A DNA stretch of 64,000 nt from Aldehydirespirator sp965203575 (lineage in GTDB: Bacteria > Actinomycetota > Acidimicrobiia > Acidimicrobiales > Aldehydirespiratoraceae). Position 1 is the first letter of the stretch; every line of letters starts with the position of its first letter. The stretch spans positions 930,001 through 994,000 of the forward strand of contig OZ241894.1 in assembly GCA_965203575.1 (NCBI GenBank), given 5' to 3'. The notes below the pieces were generated by a model, which was given only the letters and a program-made list of their open reading frames with translations, did no database searches and was not told the DNA's origin. Position numbers and translations under genes: made by a program. Of the stretch, positions 50,055 through 58,470 are shown piece after piece.

Positions 50055-51995
50055 ATGGCTGAAGAGGAGAACCTAGCTGCGAGACTCGTGCAGGCGCGCT
50101 CACCTGAGACCGCGGTTGAGACAGTCCTACGGACATCGGACCGCGTGTTAGCTCGGATTACAGATGGGATCTATAGGCAGCCGGGTTCCGCTCTCCGCGA
50201 GTTACTCGCAAACGCCTACGATGCAGACGCTACACGCGTGACAGTAACCACCGATCGTCCTCGATTTCGGACGATTCGGGTCGAGGACAACGGCATCGGA
50301 ATGTCACCCGACATGATCGAATATGTCTTGGAGAACATCGGCGGAAGTTCTAAGCGCGTCACAGCGGGCACGAAACTCGGTATAACAGATAAGACGAACC
50401 CGAACCTCAGTCCCGGAGGCCGAAGACTGATCGGGAAGATCGGTATCGGGTTGTTCTCTGTCTCACAACTAGCTCGGTCGTTCCACATCGTCACTAAACA
50501 GGCAGACGATGACTACTACAGCATAATCCGATTCTTGCTAAAGCACTACGCCGATGACAGCGAAGAGGACGAAACAGGACAATATGAGGCCGGACTCGCC
50601 CTCCTGTGGCAGGAAAGGGCAGAGGAGCCGTCGGCACATGGTACAACTGTCGTCCTCAACCCCGTCCGGCCCGAAGCCACAAGTAGGCTACAGAGCGCAG
50701 ACGAGTGGGAACTCCTAGATGCACAAGAGGAAAGCCAACGCCGACAACCACCGACCTTCCATATCGGGCGCTTGCGCCCAGGCTCTGAGGATCAACTCGC
50801 AAGTCTCGAGACCGAGGCCGACAGGTACACCTCGCTTCCATGGAAAGAGGACGACGACGCATCTACCGCATTCAAGAAATTCATCCAAGCAATTGAACGC
50901 GTCGCCGGCGAATCCCAAAACAATACTAAGCTGGAAGGGATCTGCGACCGGTACTTGCGTATGGTATGGGACCTGGCTTTGGCGCTGCCCCTACCGTATG
51001 TCGATATTGATCCGATTTACCATACACTGGACGAGTCGATCCACGCCTATGAACTGCGGGATGGGCGTGCAATCGCGCTACCTACTGGTGAGACTACACG
51101 CCTACCGCTCGCTCGTTCGATAGACGTAGCCGAGACTCGCCGTAGAGGACAAGATGAGTTTCGGGTTGTATTGGATGATCTTGAGCTCGCCCGACCGTTG
51201 ACATTCACTGATTTTCCCCTGACACAGCGAGCGCGGCAAGATCCGCTACTGCTTTGCCAGCGTGTCTCGGAGGTCTTTGAGAACTCCCCCTCGCAGCTAA
51301 GCGGAGGCCCTCTAGAATTCCATGCTTACTTACTTTGGGCACCAAAGCTCGTCCCCAGGGACCGTGCTGGAGCGCTTGTCCGCATTCACGGTTCTTCAGG
51401 GACCGGCTTCGACGACAGTTTCTTGCGCTACCAGACTCGTGAGAAGATACGTATCGGGCAAACGTCGTGCGAGATATTTGTTACGAAGGGTCTCGAAGGC
51501 GCATTGAATATTGACCGAGAGTCCTTCAACTATGCGCACCCCCATGTCATCTATCTGTCTAAGTGGCTCCATAATGCTCTAACTCAACTATTCTCTGAGG
51601 AGAAGCGTCTTTCTGCGAGTGTTCGCAAAGAAACGCGCAGCACTGCTAGAGTGCAACAGAATCAGGCACTTCACAAAGTTGCCCAAGACACTTGGAAGCA
51701 GGAGGTCGGTATAGATGAAGCACCGCCTCGAATAGAGTTCACTGATGGTGAACGGGCAGATACTTCCAACAAGGAAGTGATCCATCATACCTCTGATCAC
51801 TACGAGTTACACCGGCCTACAGTTCATCGTCCCTTGGAGAGTAAGTCCCCAGAACTAACCGCCAATACCGCTGAGTTGGAAGCCATTCTTCAGGTATTGG
51901 CATCGTTTGGGCTGCTCGATTCACTTGACGAAGATTCTCGGCAACGACTCGCTACAGCACTCGCTGAATTGCTAGAGGTAATCAAGAGTGGCTGA
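50055..51995 (+). CDS. GHKL (Hsp90/MutL/MORC-like) ATPase
   Basis: About 646 residues. The Bergerat ATP fold is clear near the N-terminus: N-box ALRELLANAYDADATRVTV (Glu/Asn), G1 EDNGIGMSPDMIEYVL, and G2 KIGIGLFSVSQLA. After an ATPase-plus-transducer region there is a long mixed C-terminal part with no recognised domain (a KVGI..IDRESFNYAHPHVIYLSKWLH phrase lies before a basic helical tail). GGAGG lies 8-9 nt upstream of the ATG at 50055, which I prefer to the earlier GTG-like start. It overlaps the next gene by 8 nt. Known: MORC/MutL-type ATPases occur in bacterial RM-linked defence operons. Lower GC than the hsd genes. Confidence 0.82.
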   Translation: MAEEENLAARLVQARSPETAVETVLRTSDRVLARITDGIYRQPGSALRELLANAYDADATRVTVTTDRPRFRTIRVEDNGIGMSPDMIEYVLENIGGSSKRVTAGTKLGITDKTNPNLSPGGRRLIGKIGIGLFSVSQLARSFHIVTKQADDDYYSIIRFLLKHYADDSEEDETGQYEAGLALLWQERAEEPSAHGTTVVLNPVRPEATSRLQSADEWELLDAQEESQRRQPPTFHIGRLRPGSEDQLASLETEADRYTSLPWKEDDDASTAFKKFIQAIERVAGESQNNTKLEGICDRYLRMVWDLALALPLPYVDIDPIYHTLDESIHAYELRDGRAIALPTGETTRLPLARSIDVAETRRRGQDEFRVVLDDLELARPLTFTDFPLTQRARQDPLLLCQRVSEVFENSPSQLSGGPLEFHAYLLWAPKLVPRDRAGALVRIHGSSGTGFDDSFLRYQTREKIRIGQTSCEIFVTKGLEGALNIDRESFNYAHPHVIYLSKWLHNALTQLFSEEKRLSASVRKETRSTARVQQNQALHKVAQDTWKQEVGIDEAPPRIEFTDGERADTSNKEVIHHTSDHYELHRPTVHRPLESKSPELTANTAELEAILQVLASFGLLDSLDEDSRQRLATALAELLEVIKSG

Positions 51996-53154
51996 GGATC
52001 TCTCAAGATATGTTGAGACCCTGTCTAACGAGCAATACGCGCTACATGCCACGAAGCGTCCTTTCAAGCCATGGCACAAACCGCGTAAGCAGCTGGTCCG
52101 TAGGCGCCACATCGACGATCTCTTGACACCACTGCTTGCTGATAGCGTCGGCCCTGTCCGATACCTCGGATTGCCAGGTGCAGATCTCCTTGACATTCGC
52201 TGGATGTTGAACGGGCTCTGCGAACAGTACGACCGAGACTTGCTCTTTGTGGGATTTGACACCGATAGGACTGATGGAACTTGCCGCAGTTCAATTGAAG
52301 CCGCGAAACTCAAAATGGAACCACGAATCGACAGCCGATCGCAGATCGTTGAGACTGCCTTTGAGAGCCTCGCCGAGGACCATTCGTTCGCTTTTGAGCA
52401 AGCACGCAAGTTGGGTGCTTTCGACTTGGTCAATGTCGACCTGTGTAATGGTATGGCGGGAGAAACGCCAACTGCTTCAGGGCCTACCATTTACAATGCG
52501 ATCGCGTCGTTATTGGGCTTGCAAGCGAAGCGAACTCATCCCTGGATATTGCTGATTACAACTCGCGTCGATCGCCGGAATGTAGATTCGGAAGCTGGAC
52601 GAAGATTGGCCGCTGTCTTGGCACACAATATGACTAACTGTCCGATCTTTCCCCACGAGTTTAATCGACACTTCGGATTCAATCAAGTAACCGTCCGATC
52701 ACTCAGAGCGAGAAATGCGGACATAGTAGCAAAGGTTCGCTCCGTTGCGATTGCCAAATGGATCATTAGTCTAGCAGCAGATAAGGAAATGGAAGCAAAC
52801 CTTGTTAGTGCCATTTCCTATACGGTATACCCCCAGAATGGTCATCCAGACTTGCTATCGCTAGCCTTCAGGATCGAAGCCACTGAACCAAGTCCGGCTC
52901 TGGACAGGTTCAATATCGCTCAAACCTCAAGACGATCGAAGCCCAGCCAAACGAAGCTCAATCATGAGTGTGACAGCGCTCTAACCGCGCTGCGAGTTGT
53001 GTGTGATGCTATAGACGCAGACCAAATTCTCCAATCTGACCCTGAGTTGTTAGCACAAACTACTCACGAGAATGCCACCCTGTTGGAGTCAGCGGGGTAC
53101 CCGCGATCGGAATATACGTCGTGGGAACGCTGCAATGCTAGGAATGCACAGTGA
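51988..53154 (+). CDS. Unknown protein of ATPase-methylase operon, Rossmann-like
   Basis: 388 residues. Seen: VRYLGLPGADLLDIRWMLNGL, FVGFDTDRT, and FDLVNVDLCNGM, spaced like motifs I, II and IV of class I methyltransferases, but no catalytic signature could be assigned. The end is Glu/Arg-rich and helical (CDSALTALRVVCDAIDADQIL). It overlaps the ATPase by 8 nt and the methylase by 4 nt (GTGA), so the three are translated together. Possibilities: a degenerate methylase-like adaptor or a nuclease of unfamiliar fold. I cannot name it. Confidence 0.6.
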   Translation: MAEDLSRYVETLSNEQYALHATKRPFKPWHKPRKQLVRRRHIDDLLTPLLADSVGPVRYLGLPGADLLDIRWMLNGLCEQYDRDLLFVGFDTDRTDGTCRSSIEAAKLKMEPRIDSRSQIVETAFESLAEDHSFAFEQARKLGAFDLVNVDLCNGMAGETPTASGPTIYNAIASLLGLQAKRTHPWILLITTRVDRRNVDSEAGRRLAAVLAHNMTNCPIFPHEFNRHFGFNQVTVRSLRARNADIVAKVRSVAIAKWIISLAADKEMEANLVSAISYTVYPQNGHPDLLSLAFRIEATEPSPALDRFNIAQTSRRSKPSQTKLNHECDSALTALRVVCDAIDADQILQSDPELLAQTTHENATLLESAGYPRSEYTSWERCNARNAQ

Positions 53155-54263
53155 ACATCGAGAAGTCTTGCCATTGTGATAAGTTGCCGAAGGGTCAGGC
53201 TATGGTTTCACAACGAGATATCTTCGCCATCGACCTGTTCTCAGGAGCCGGCGGCCTAAGCCTGGGTCTCAAGCAATCAGGTCTTCGTATCAGTTCAGCG
53301 GTCGAGATGGATCGTGATGCTGCACGAACATATCGGCTTAATCATCCAGAGGTTGAACTAATCGAAGCCGACATTATCAACATCGGTGCCCAGGATCTGA
53401 TGGCAGACCCTCGGCAAGCTCCGTTGGCGATTGTTGCAGGATCACCGTGCCAAGGCTACTCTGCAGCCGGCCGGCGCGACCCTAGTTGTGCGATGAATAG
53501 TCTATTCATGGAAGTCGTGCGCATCGCAGAGTCGCTTGAACCTAGATTCATTGTTATAGAGAATGTTCCCGGCTTGCGTCGGGTGAACGGTATCGGATTC
53601 GCCGATCGAGTCTGTGGGGCACTGCGTGACATCGGCTATCTTATTGACGAGCCATTCCTGTTGAAAGCGGAGGACTTTGGTGTTCCTCAGAGGCGAAGAA
53701 GACTAGTATTCATGGCCCAACATTATCGTTTCTGTACGCCGCTACTTCCACCTGCACCGACTCACAAATATGGCGGTGATGGTTTCTCAACACTAGCTCG
53801 AACCCCCTCGCTAGAAGAGGTACTAGCAGATCTTCCACCACTTGACCCGGGCTGCACCTGGGAGCGCGGAGAGTACCGGGGTAAGATGGTGTATAACGCG
53901 TCGACTATGGCGCACAGCCAGAGAGTAATAGACAAGATTGCGTTGATTGGTCCAGGTGAAGGTCCCATCTCATACCGTAGATTGGAGCGTACCCTAGCCA
54001 GAACGTTGGTAGCAGGACACCGTGCACTACCGGTACACCCTTGGCTCGACCGGACTATCTCGGTTCGTGAGGCAGCGCGTATCCAAGGATTTCCTGACGA
54101 TTTTGTGTTTGCGGGACCGCGATCCAATCAGCCGCTCCAGGTCGCGAACGCTGTACCCGTCCCGATGGCTAGAGCGATCGGCTCAGCACTACTCGGCACG
54201 AGTATGAGTTCCTCCAACGGTTCTAGCCCCTCACGACAGAGAGGAGGGGGCCGGCCCGCCTAA
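53151..54263 (+). CDS. DNA (cytosine-5) methyltransferase
   Basis: 370 residues with an orderly set of C5-MTase motifs: I AIDLFSGAGGLSLGL, IV VAGSPCQGYSAAG with nucleophile C100, VI IVIENVPGL, VIII GVPQRRRRLVFM, and X VANAVPVPMARAI. The target-recognition stretch between VIII and IX is short. GTG start at 53151 on a GTGA overlap; a later ATG (M18) is possible. It either protects self DNA for a linked restriction activity or marks sites for the ATPase; no canonical REase is seen next to it. Confidence 0.93.
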   Translation: MNIEKSCHCDKLPKGQAMVSQRDIFAIDLFSGAGGLSLGLKQSGLRISSAVEMDRDAARTYRLNHPEVELIEADIINIGAQDLMADPRQAPLAIVAGSPCQGYSAAGRRDPSCAMNSLFMEVVRIAESLEPRFIVIENVPGLRRVNGIGFADRVCGALRDIGYLIDEPFLLKAEDFGVPQRRRRLVFMAQHYRFCTPLLPPAPTHKYGGDGFSTLARTPSLEEVLADLPPLDPGCTWERGEYRGKMVYNASTMAHSQRVIDKIALIGPGEGPISYRRLERTLARTLVAGHRALPVHPWLDRTISVREAARIQGFPDDFVFAGPRSNQPLQVANAVPVPMARAIGSALLGTSMSSSNGSSPSRQRGGGRPA

Positions 54264-54771
54264 ACCTCTTCCCCGATACGGAGTCGAGACGCTCCAGTTG
54301 CCTGGCGCAGGCGGTGGGTTCCGCGCCCCCCGCAGTGAGCACCCTAAACCTCCTGAGCGACTCGGCGCAACCTGTTTCGCGAGCACGACCGCTTCGTGCC
54401 GGGCGAGCGCCCAGCGCCCGCCCCGCGGCCGAGACGTTCGAACTTCGACTCGCCGTCACGATGGCCCAGACGGTTGCGAGCGCCCAGCGCCTGATCTCGG
54501 CTGTTGCGAGCTTGCCTCTGCCCGTGCTCCGCTGTTCCAAGCTGCGGTCCAGGCGAAGTTGCGCGGGTCGGACGGTGCGAACAGCGGTGACCCAAGAACA
54601 CCCGCACAGAGGCTGTGGGACTTCTGTCCGGAATTTGTCGGGTTGGCGGGGGTTTGGTGACAGCAGATGGCCTCTGACGTGGGGTTTTGTGTCTCCGGGC
54701 AGCGTTTCGGCGGGGATTTGTAGGGGCGACATATAGTTGACGGCGCGCTGGTTGGGGGCTATTGTGGTGTC
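54264..54771. other. Gene-poor gap before the IS transposase
   Basis: 508 bp with no supported gene. It includes a 21-bp stretch (54607-54627) matching the hsdM coding start (48374-48394) at 19 positions, a copy of the IS-flanking repeat (54673-54691), and AT-rich promoter-like sequence just ahead of the transposase. Likely IS-end and relic sequence. Confidence 0.5.
54673..54691 (+). repeat. IS-flanking 19-bp direct repeat, left copy
   Basis: TCTGACNTGGGGTTTTGTG, one mismatch to 56573-56591; exactly 1,900 bp apart. Confidence 0.7.
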
Positions 54772-56474
54772 GTGTTCGTGAAGACGACCCGCCGCCGCAG
54801 GGGCGACAAGGTGTACGAGTACTTGTCTTTGGTGGAGTCGGTGCGCGACGGCGCCAGGGTCGGCCACAGGACGCTGCTGCGCCTGGGGGAGGTGACCGCT
54901 CTGCGCGAGTCGGGGCAGATGGAGCGGATCGTGGCCGCGTTGGAGGCCCACCTGCGCCGCGAGCGCGTCGACGTGGGGGCGCTGGCCGCTGAGGGGGCTC
55001 CCGCGGTGGGGGCGGTGGCCGCGGCGGCGACGGTGTGGTGTCGGCTGGGACTCGACGGGTGGTTCGCGCGGCTCGGCGCCGGGCGGGGGTCCGAGGCGCT
55101 GGAGCACGCGGTGTTCGCGATGGTCGCCAACCGGCTGGTGGCGCCGTGCTCGAAGCGCCGCCTGGTGGAGTGGGCCGCAGAGGACGTGGTCATGCCCGAG
55201 GGCTGGGAGGCTCCGCCGCTGGGCCGCTGCTACCGGGCCCTCGACGCGGTCGCCGACGCCAAAGACGCCACCGAGACGCACCTCTATGAGCGGCTGTGCG
55301 ACCTGTCGAATTTGGACCTGAAGCTGGTGTGCTACGACTTGACCTCCACCTACTTCGAGGGATCGCCGCGGCCGTCGGTGCGGTTCCCGTCGCGGGCGTT
55401 CGGGTACTCCCGTGACCATCGCAGCGACCGGCCCCAGATCGTGATCGGGCTGTTGTGCACCTCAGACGGGATCCCCATCGCGCACCACGTGTTCGCCGGC
55501 AACACCAACGACGCCTCCACCCTGCCGGCGGTGCTGGCCGACCTCGCCAGCAGGTTCGCGGTGGGCCGGATCTGCGTGGTCGCCGACCGCGGCCTGATCT
55601 CCAAAGACAACGTCGAAGCGGTCGCCGCCGCCGGGTTCGACCATCTGCTGGCCACCAGGCTGCACCGCGACCACATCTCCAAAGAAGCCCTCGAAGCCGT
55701 CGACGACGACACCGCCTGGATCGAGATGCCCCAGCACCGCTGCCGGGCCACAGACATCGCGCTCACCGACGGGACCCGCGCCGTGGTCGTGGAATCCGAC
55801 GCCCGCACCCGCCGAGACAACACCCGCAGAACCGAACTCATCGCGAGAGCCGAGGCCGACCTGCTCGCCCTGGAGCGCCGGGTCCGAGCAGGCCGGCTCA
55901 AAGACCCCGCCAAAATCGGGCGGGCCGCGCAGCGCATCCTCGCCACAGCCAGCGCCGGGCGGCTCTTCGACGTCGAGATCGCCGCGGGCCGCTTCACCTA
56001 CCACTACAACGACCACGCCCACACCTACGAGGAGCTCCTCGCCGGCCGCTACGTGCTCACCACCAGCCTCACACCACACAAGCCACCACCACCCAAGTCG
56101 TGGCCGCCTACCGCCAGCTCGCAGGCGTCGAAGCAAGGTTCCGGACCCTCAAGGACTTCCTGCACCTGCGGCCCGTGCGCCACTGGACCGAACAAAGAGT
56201 CCGCGGCCACGTCGCCGTGTGCGTCTACGCCGCCGTCATCGAGACCCTCATCGGCTGTGCCCTCGCCAAAGCAGACGTCCGCGACCCCGACCTCGACCAC
56301 CAGCACCTCAGCGCCGCCCGAGCCCTGCGAGAGCTCAACCGCATCCGCAGAGTCAAACTCACCGCCAACGGCAACAACATCGACCTCACCACCCGGCGCA
56401 CCCCACTGCAGGCCCGGGCCCTCACCGCAATCGGAACCGACACCCAAAGCTGGGACAAAGCCACCATCACCTGA
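54772..56474 (+). pseudogene. IS1634-family transposase, frameshifted
   Basis: The first frame runs from 54772 and carries the DDE-type core (CYDLTSTYFEGSPRP..., FAGNTNDASTLPAVLADL, VVADRGLISKDNVE). At about base 56085, in a C/A-rich run of 'cca' codons, the coherent reading moves to the -1 frame and continues as VVAAYRQLAGVEARFRTLKDFLHLRPVRHW to a stop at 56474. The shift looks like a one-base loss, not a canonical slippery site, so the element may be dead. A sequencing error or programmed frameshift cannot be excluded. Neither reading alone gives a full transposase. Confidence 0.82.
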
Positions 56475-56572
56475 CCCCGCCCAGCCGCACCCCAACCGCC
56501 GATGTAGTGGAAACACCTCACCGCCGCGCCCCCTCTGACCTCACAAAACGCGAAACACCCGCCAAACTCGGG

Positions 56573-56591
56573 TCTGACCTGGGGTTTTGTG
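56573..56591 (+). repeat. IS-flanking 19-bp direct repeat, right copy
   Basis: Pairs with 54673-54691. Its final three bases are the GTG start codon of the TcmP-like gene. Confidence 0.7.
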
Positions 56592-57509
56592 AACCCGAAA
56601 CGACCGTTTTGGGACATAATCAGCACTCTCCTAGTTGAACTACGGGAGTTCCACGGCTGGACTCTCAATAGGCTTGAAGTGTTCGAGAACTACTTGAAGA
56701 TGTACCGGCAGGTTGCGGGTGGTGGCACCTTTATTGACGCATTCGCAGGTACGGGATTGGGAGCAACCACAAAAGCGGGTCAGCGGGGACAACATGACGG
56801 TTCTTCCCTAATCGCGGCCAAGAGTGACGCCTTCTCGAGCCTTCATCTGATTGAACAAGACGCAGAGAACTTTGAGACACTGGAATCGTCAATCGACACT
56901 CTACCAAGACGTAGGCGCGACAAGATCAGAACCTACAACGACGATTGCAACAACATCATTCCGGCACTTCTGAGCAGTGCCGAATTGGATCCCACTCGAC
57001 CATGCTTTGCACTTCTAGATCAAGACTCCACACAACTTGATTGGGATACGCTTGTTTCTCTAGCTACCTGGAAGGATTACGAGCCCCCTGATACCACGAG
57101 TGGCAGACCAAGAATGTGCAAGGTTGAACTTTGGATTCTCTTCAATTCTCATCAGGTCATAAACAGACTGTGGCCACATGACCGCAAGAAGTATCCTGAA
57201 TCATTCAGTCCTGAAACCCTAGATCGAGTCTTCGATGGCCGGCAGGCATGGTGGGATCTGTGGCAGAACCGAAGACCTCCCAGCGCGTTAGTAGCGCGAT
57301 TCGCCGATGAACTACGCGGACTCGGGTATCAGTATGTGCTGCCACAACTCATCAACGACGCTACCACCGGCCGCCCGCAGTACCACATGATCCACGCGAC
57401 GGATCACCCAAGCGCACTCTCCCTCATGCGATGGGCAAAGCGCAGCACAGACGGTTACGAGAACCAGACTCTGCCAGGACTAGAATCGACGCTTGATCGA
57501 TCGTCTTGA
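56589..57509 (+). CDS. tcmP: Three-Cys-motif partner protein (TcmP)-like
   Basis: 306 residues. Phrases WTLNRLEVFENYLKMYRQVAGGGTFIDAFAGTGLG, HLIEQDAENFETLESSIDTLPRR and FALLDQDSTQLDWDTLV are typical of TcmP proteins, which have a methyltransferase-like Rossmann fold and normally sit beside a protein with three cysteines of the Gp37/Gp68 type. That partner is not seen here. The GTG start is the end of the IS-flanking repeat, so the true N-terminus may have been replaced by the insertion. Lower GC than flanks. Confidence 0.72.
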   Translation: MNPKRPFWDIISTLLVELREFHGWTLNRLEVFENYLKMYRQVAGGGTFIDAFAGTGLGATTKAGQRGQHDGSSLIAAKSDAFSSLHLIEQDAENFETLESSIDTLPRRRRDKIRTYNDDCNNIIPALLSSAELDPTRPCFALLDQDSTQLDWDTLVSLATWKDYEPPDTTSGRPRMCKVELWILFNSHQVINRLWPHDRKKYPESFSPETLDRVFDGRQAWWDLWQNRRPPSALVARFADELRGLGYQYVLPQLINDATTGRPQYHMIHATDHPSALSLMRWAKRSTDGYENQTLPGLESTLDRSS

Positions 57510-57568
57510 CCGACCATGAAGCCAACTCGCTGGTCTGATAGTGAGAATTTTCCACTATGTCTTCATGA

Positions 57569-57988
57569 CTACGACAATGCGAATATCTGGCCACACAAGA
57601 GACAATGAACCGGGCCAGTCCACGAGTCGTAGACCTTGAGCGGTTCCCATGGGTGACACGGTGGCTGGATCTCGACCATGTCGGCAGGTTCAACGAGCGA
57701 GTGGGGCGGCTCGGGCTCCTCGAACTCCATTGAAATCTGGATAAGACTGTTTCGTTGGCTACCAATCGAGCGTTGAAACTCATCAACGATCTCGTGCATT
57801 GCCGGCCCTAGAATACTCTGCTGAGCGAATTCGACTTGCTCTTGCGTCCACCACTCGTCGGAAGGCGAAGGCTCACTGCAGTAGGGACAGAAGTAGGTAG
57901 GGGGATCAATGACTTCCTTAGGACGATCCTCGGTCGGACCGTTGTGCCACTTGAACTGACGTTCGCACCGAGGGCACTCACACCTCAA
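57569..57988 (-). CDS. Zinc-ribbon protein of unknown function
   Basis: 139 residues from a TTG start; no ATG is available, and the frame is open only to the TGA at 58025-58027. Cys pairs: CECPRCERQF near the start, FCPYCSEPS about 30 residues on, and HCLLCGQIFALS at the end, so one complete four-Cys ribbon and a third pair. Convergent with the TcmP-like gene. The protein-like reading continues in the same frame beyond that upstream stop (see 58025-58210), so the gene may be interrupted. Confidence 0.55.
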   Translation of the reverse strand: MRCECPRCERQFKWHNGPTEDRPKEVIDPPTYFCPYCSEPSPSDEWWTQEQVEFAQQSILGPAMHEIVDEFQRSIGSQRNSLIQISMEFEEPEPPHSLVEPADMVEIQPPCHPWEPLKVYDSWTGPVHCLLCGQIFALS

Positions 57989-58024
57989 GAAGTTTCCATC
58001 AAGAGAGAAATTGAGTAACTCATA

Positions 58025-58210
58025 TCAGTCGACCAAATCCAAGAAGACTTTCTTGTCGAACAGTTCTCCATCTGCACTCTCGAAGGTCACTCGAACGTTA
58101 AAGTGGCTCTTAGCAGATCCAAAGCTTCTGAAGGCGGAGGCTGAGTGTCGGAGTCGGGCGAGCAGCGATTCGTGGGGGTGCTGTATGAGTTGCCGTCGAA
58201 CTTCGCCCAC
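58025..58210 (-). CDS. Small ORF in frame with the zinc-ribbon gene, possibly its 5' part
   Basis: 61 codons ending ESADGELFDKKVFLDLVD, then TGA, then the zinc-ribbon reading in the same frame. The C-terminal half looks coding. The two could be one gene broken by a nonsense change, or two coupled genes with a TTG start for the second. No family recognised. Confidence 0.35.
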   Translation of the reverse strand: MGEVRRQLIQHPHESLLARLRHSASAFRSFGSAKSHFNVRVTFESADGELFDKKVFLDLVD

Positions 58211-58277
58211 ATCATGAACGTGGCTCTAGACGTGCCTGTGGTCTTGAGGCGCGTTGCAAGGCTGATCGGACGCGACG

Positions 58278-58303
58278 GCGGCCCGCCATCTTTGGCGGGC
58301 CGC
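58278..58303. terminator. 11-bp GC-rich hairpin
   Basis: Arms GCGGCCCGCCA (58278-58288) and TGGCGGGCCGC (58293-58303) with a TCTT loop, between the zinc-ribbon region and the TAP hydrolase. A likely bidirectional terminator marking the end of the island; 58211-58470 has no other supported feature. Confidence 0.6.
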
Positions 58304-58470
58304 GTTGGTTCCCGGTGTTTGGGGTCTTGGTCGGTTATGCGGCTAAGGCCAAGCGGGCTTAGCGCCTCACTCTCATGGGGACTTGGTGCTGGCCGAACCA
58401 TTGGGTCATGTCGGCGCCGGGCCGGCGCCCCCCTATCGGCACCGTCGCCCCCGGAGGGTTCATGGCTCGT

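Larger units (their letters stand above)
54673..56591 (+). mobile_element. IS1634/IS4-type insertion sequence (ends tentative)
   Basis: Encompasses the transposase frames 54772-56474. It is bracketed by a 19-bp sequence in direct orientation at 54673-54691 and 56573-56591 (18 of 19 identical). A short inverted pair GTTTTGTG / CACAAAAC (about 54684-54691 and 56542-56549) is also present. True element ends could not be fixed. Confidence 0.6.

Noticed and set aside
54223..55419. Minus-strand frame opposite the transposase start
   Set aside because: Arg/Pro-rich and opposite the coherent DDE transposase reading.
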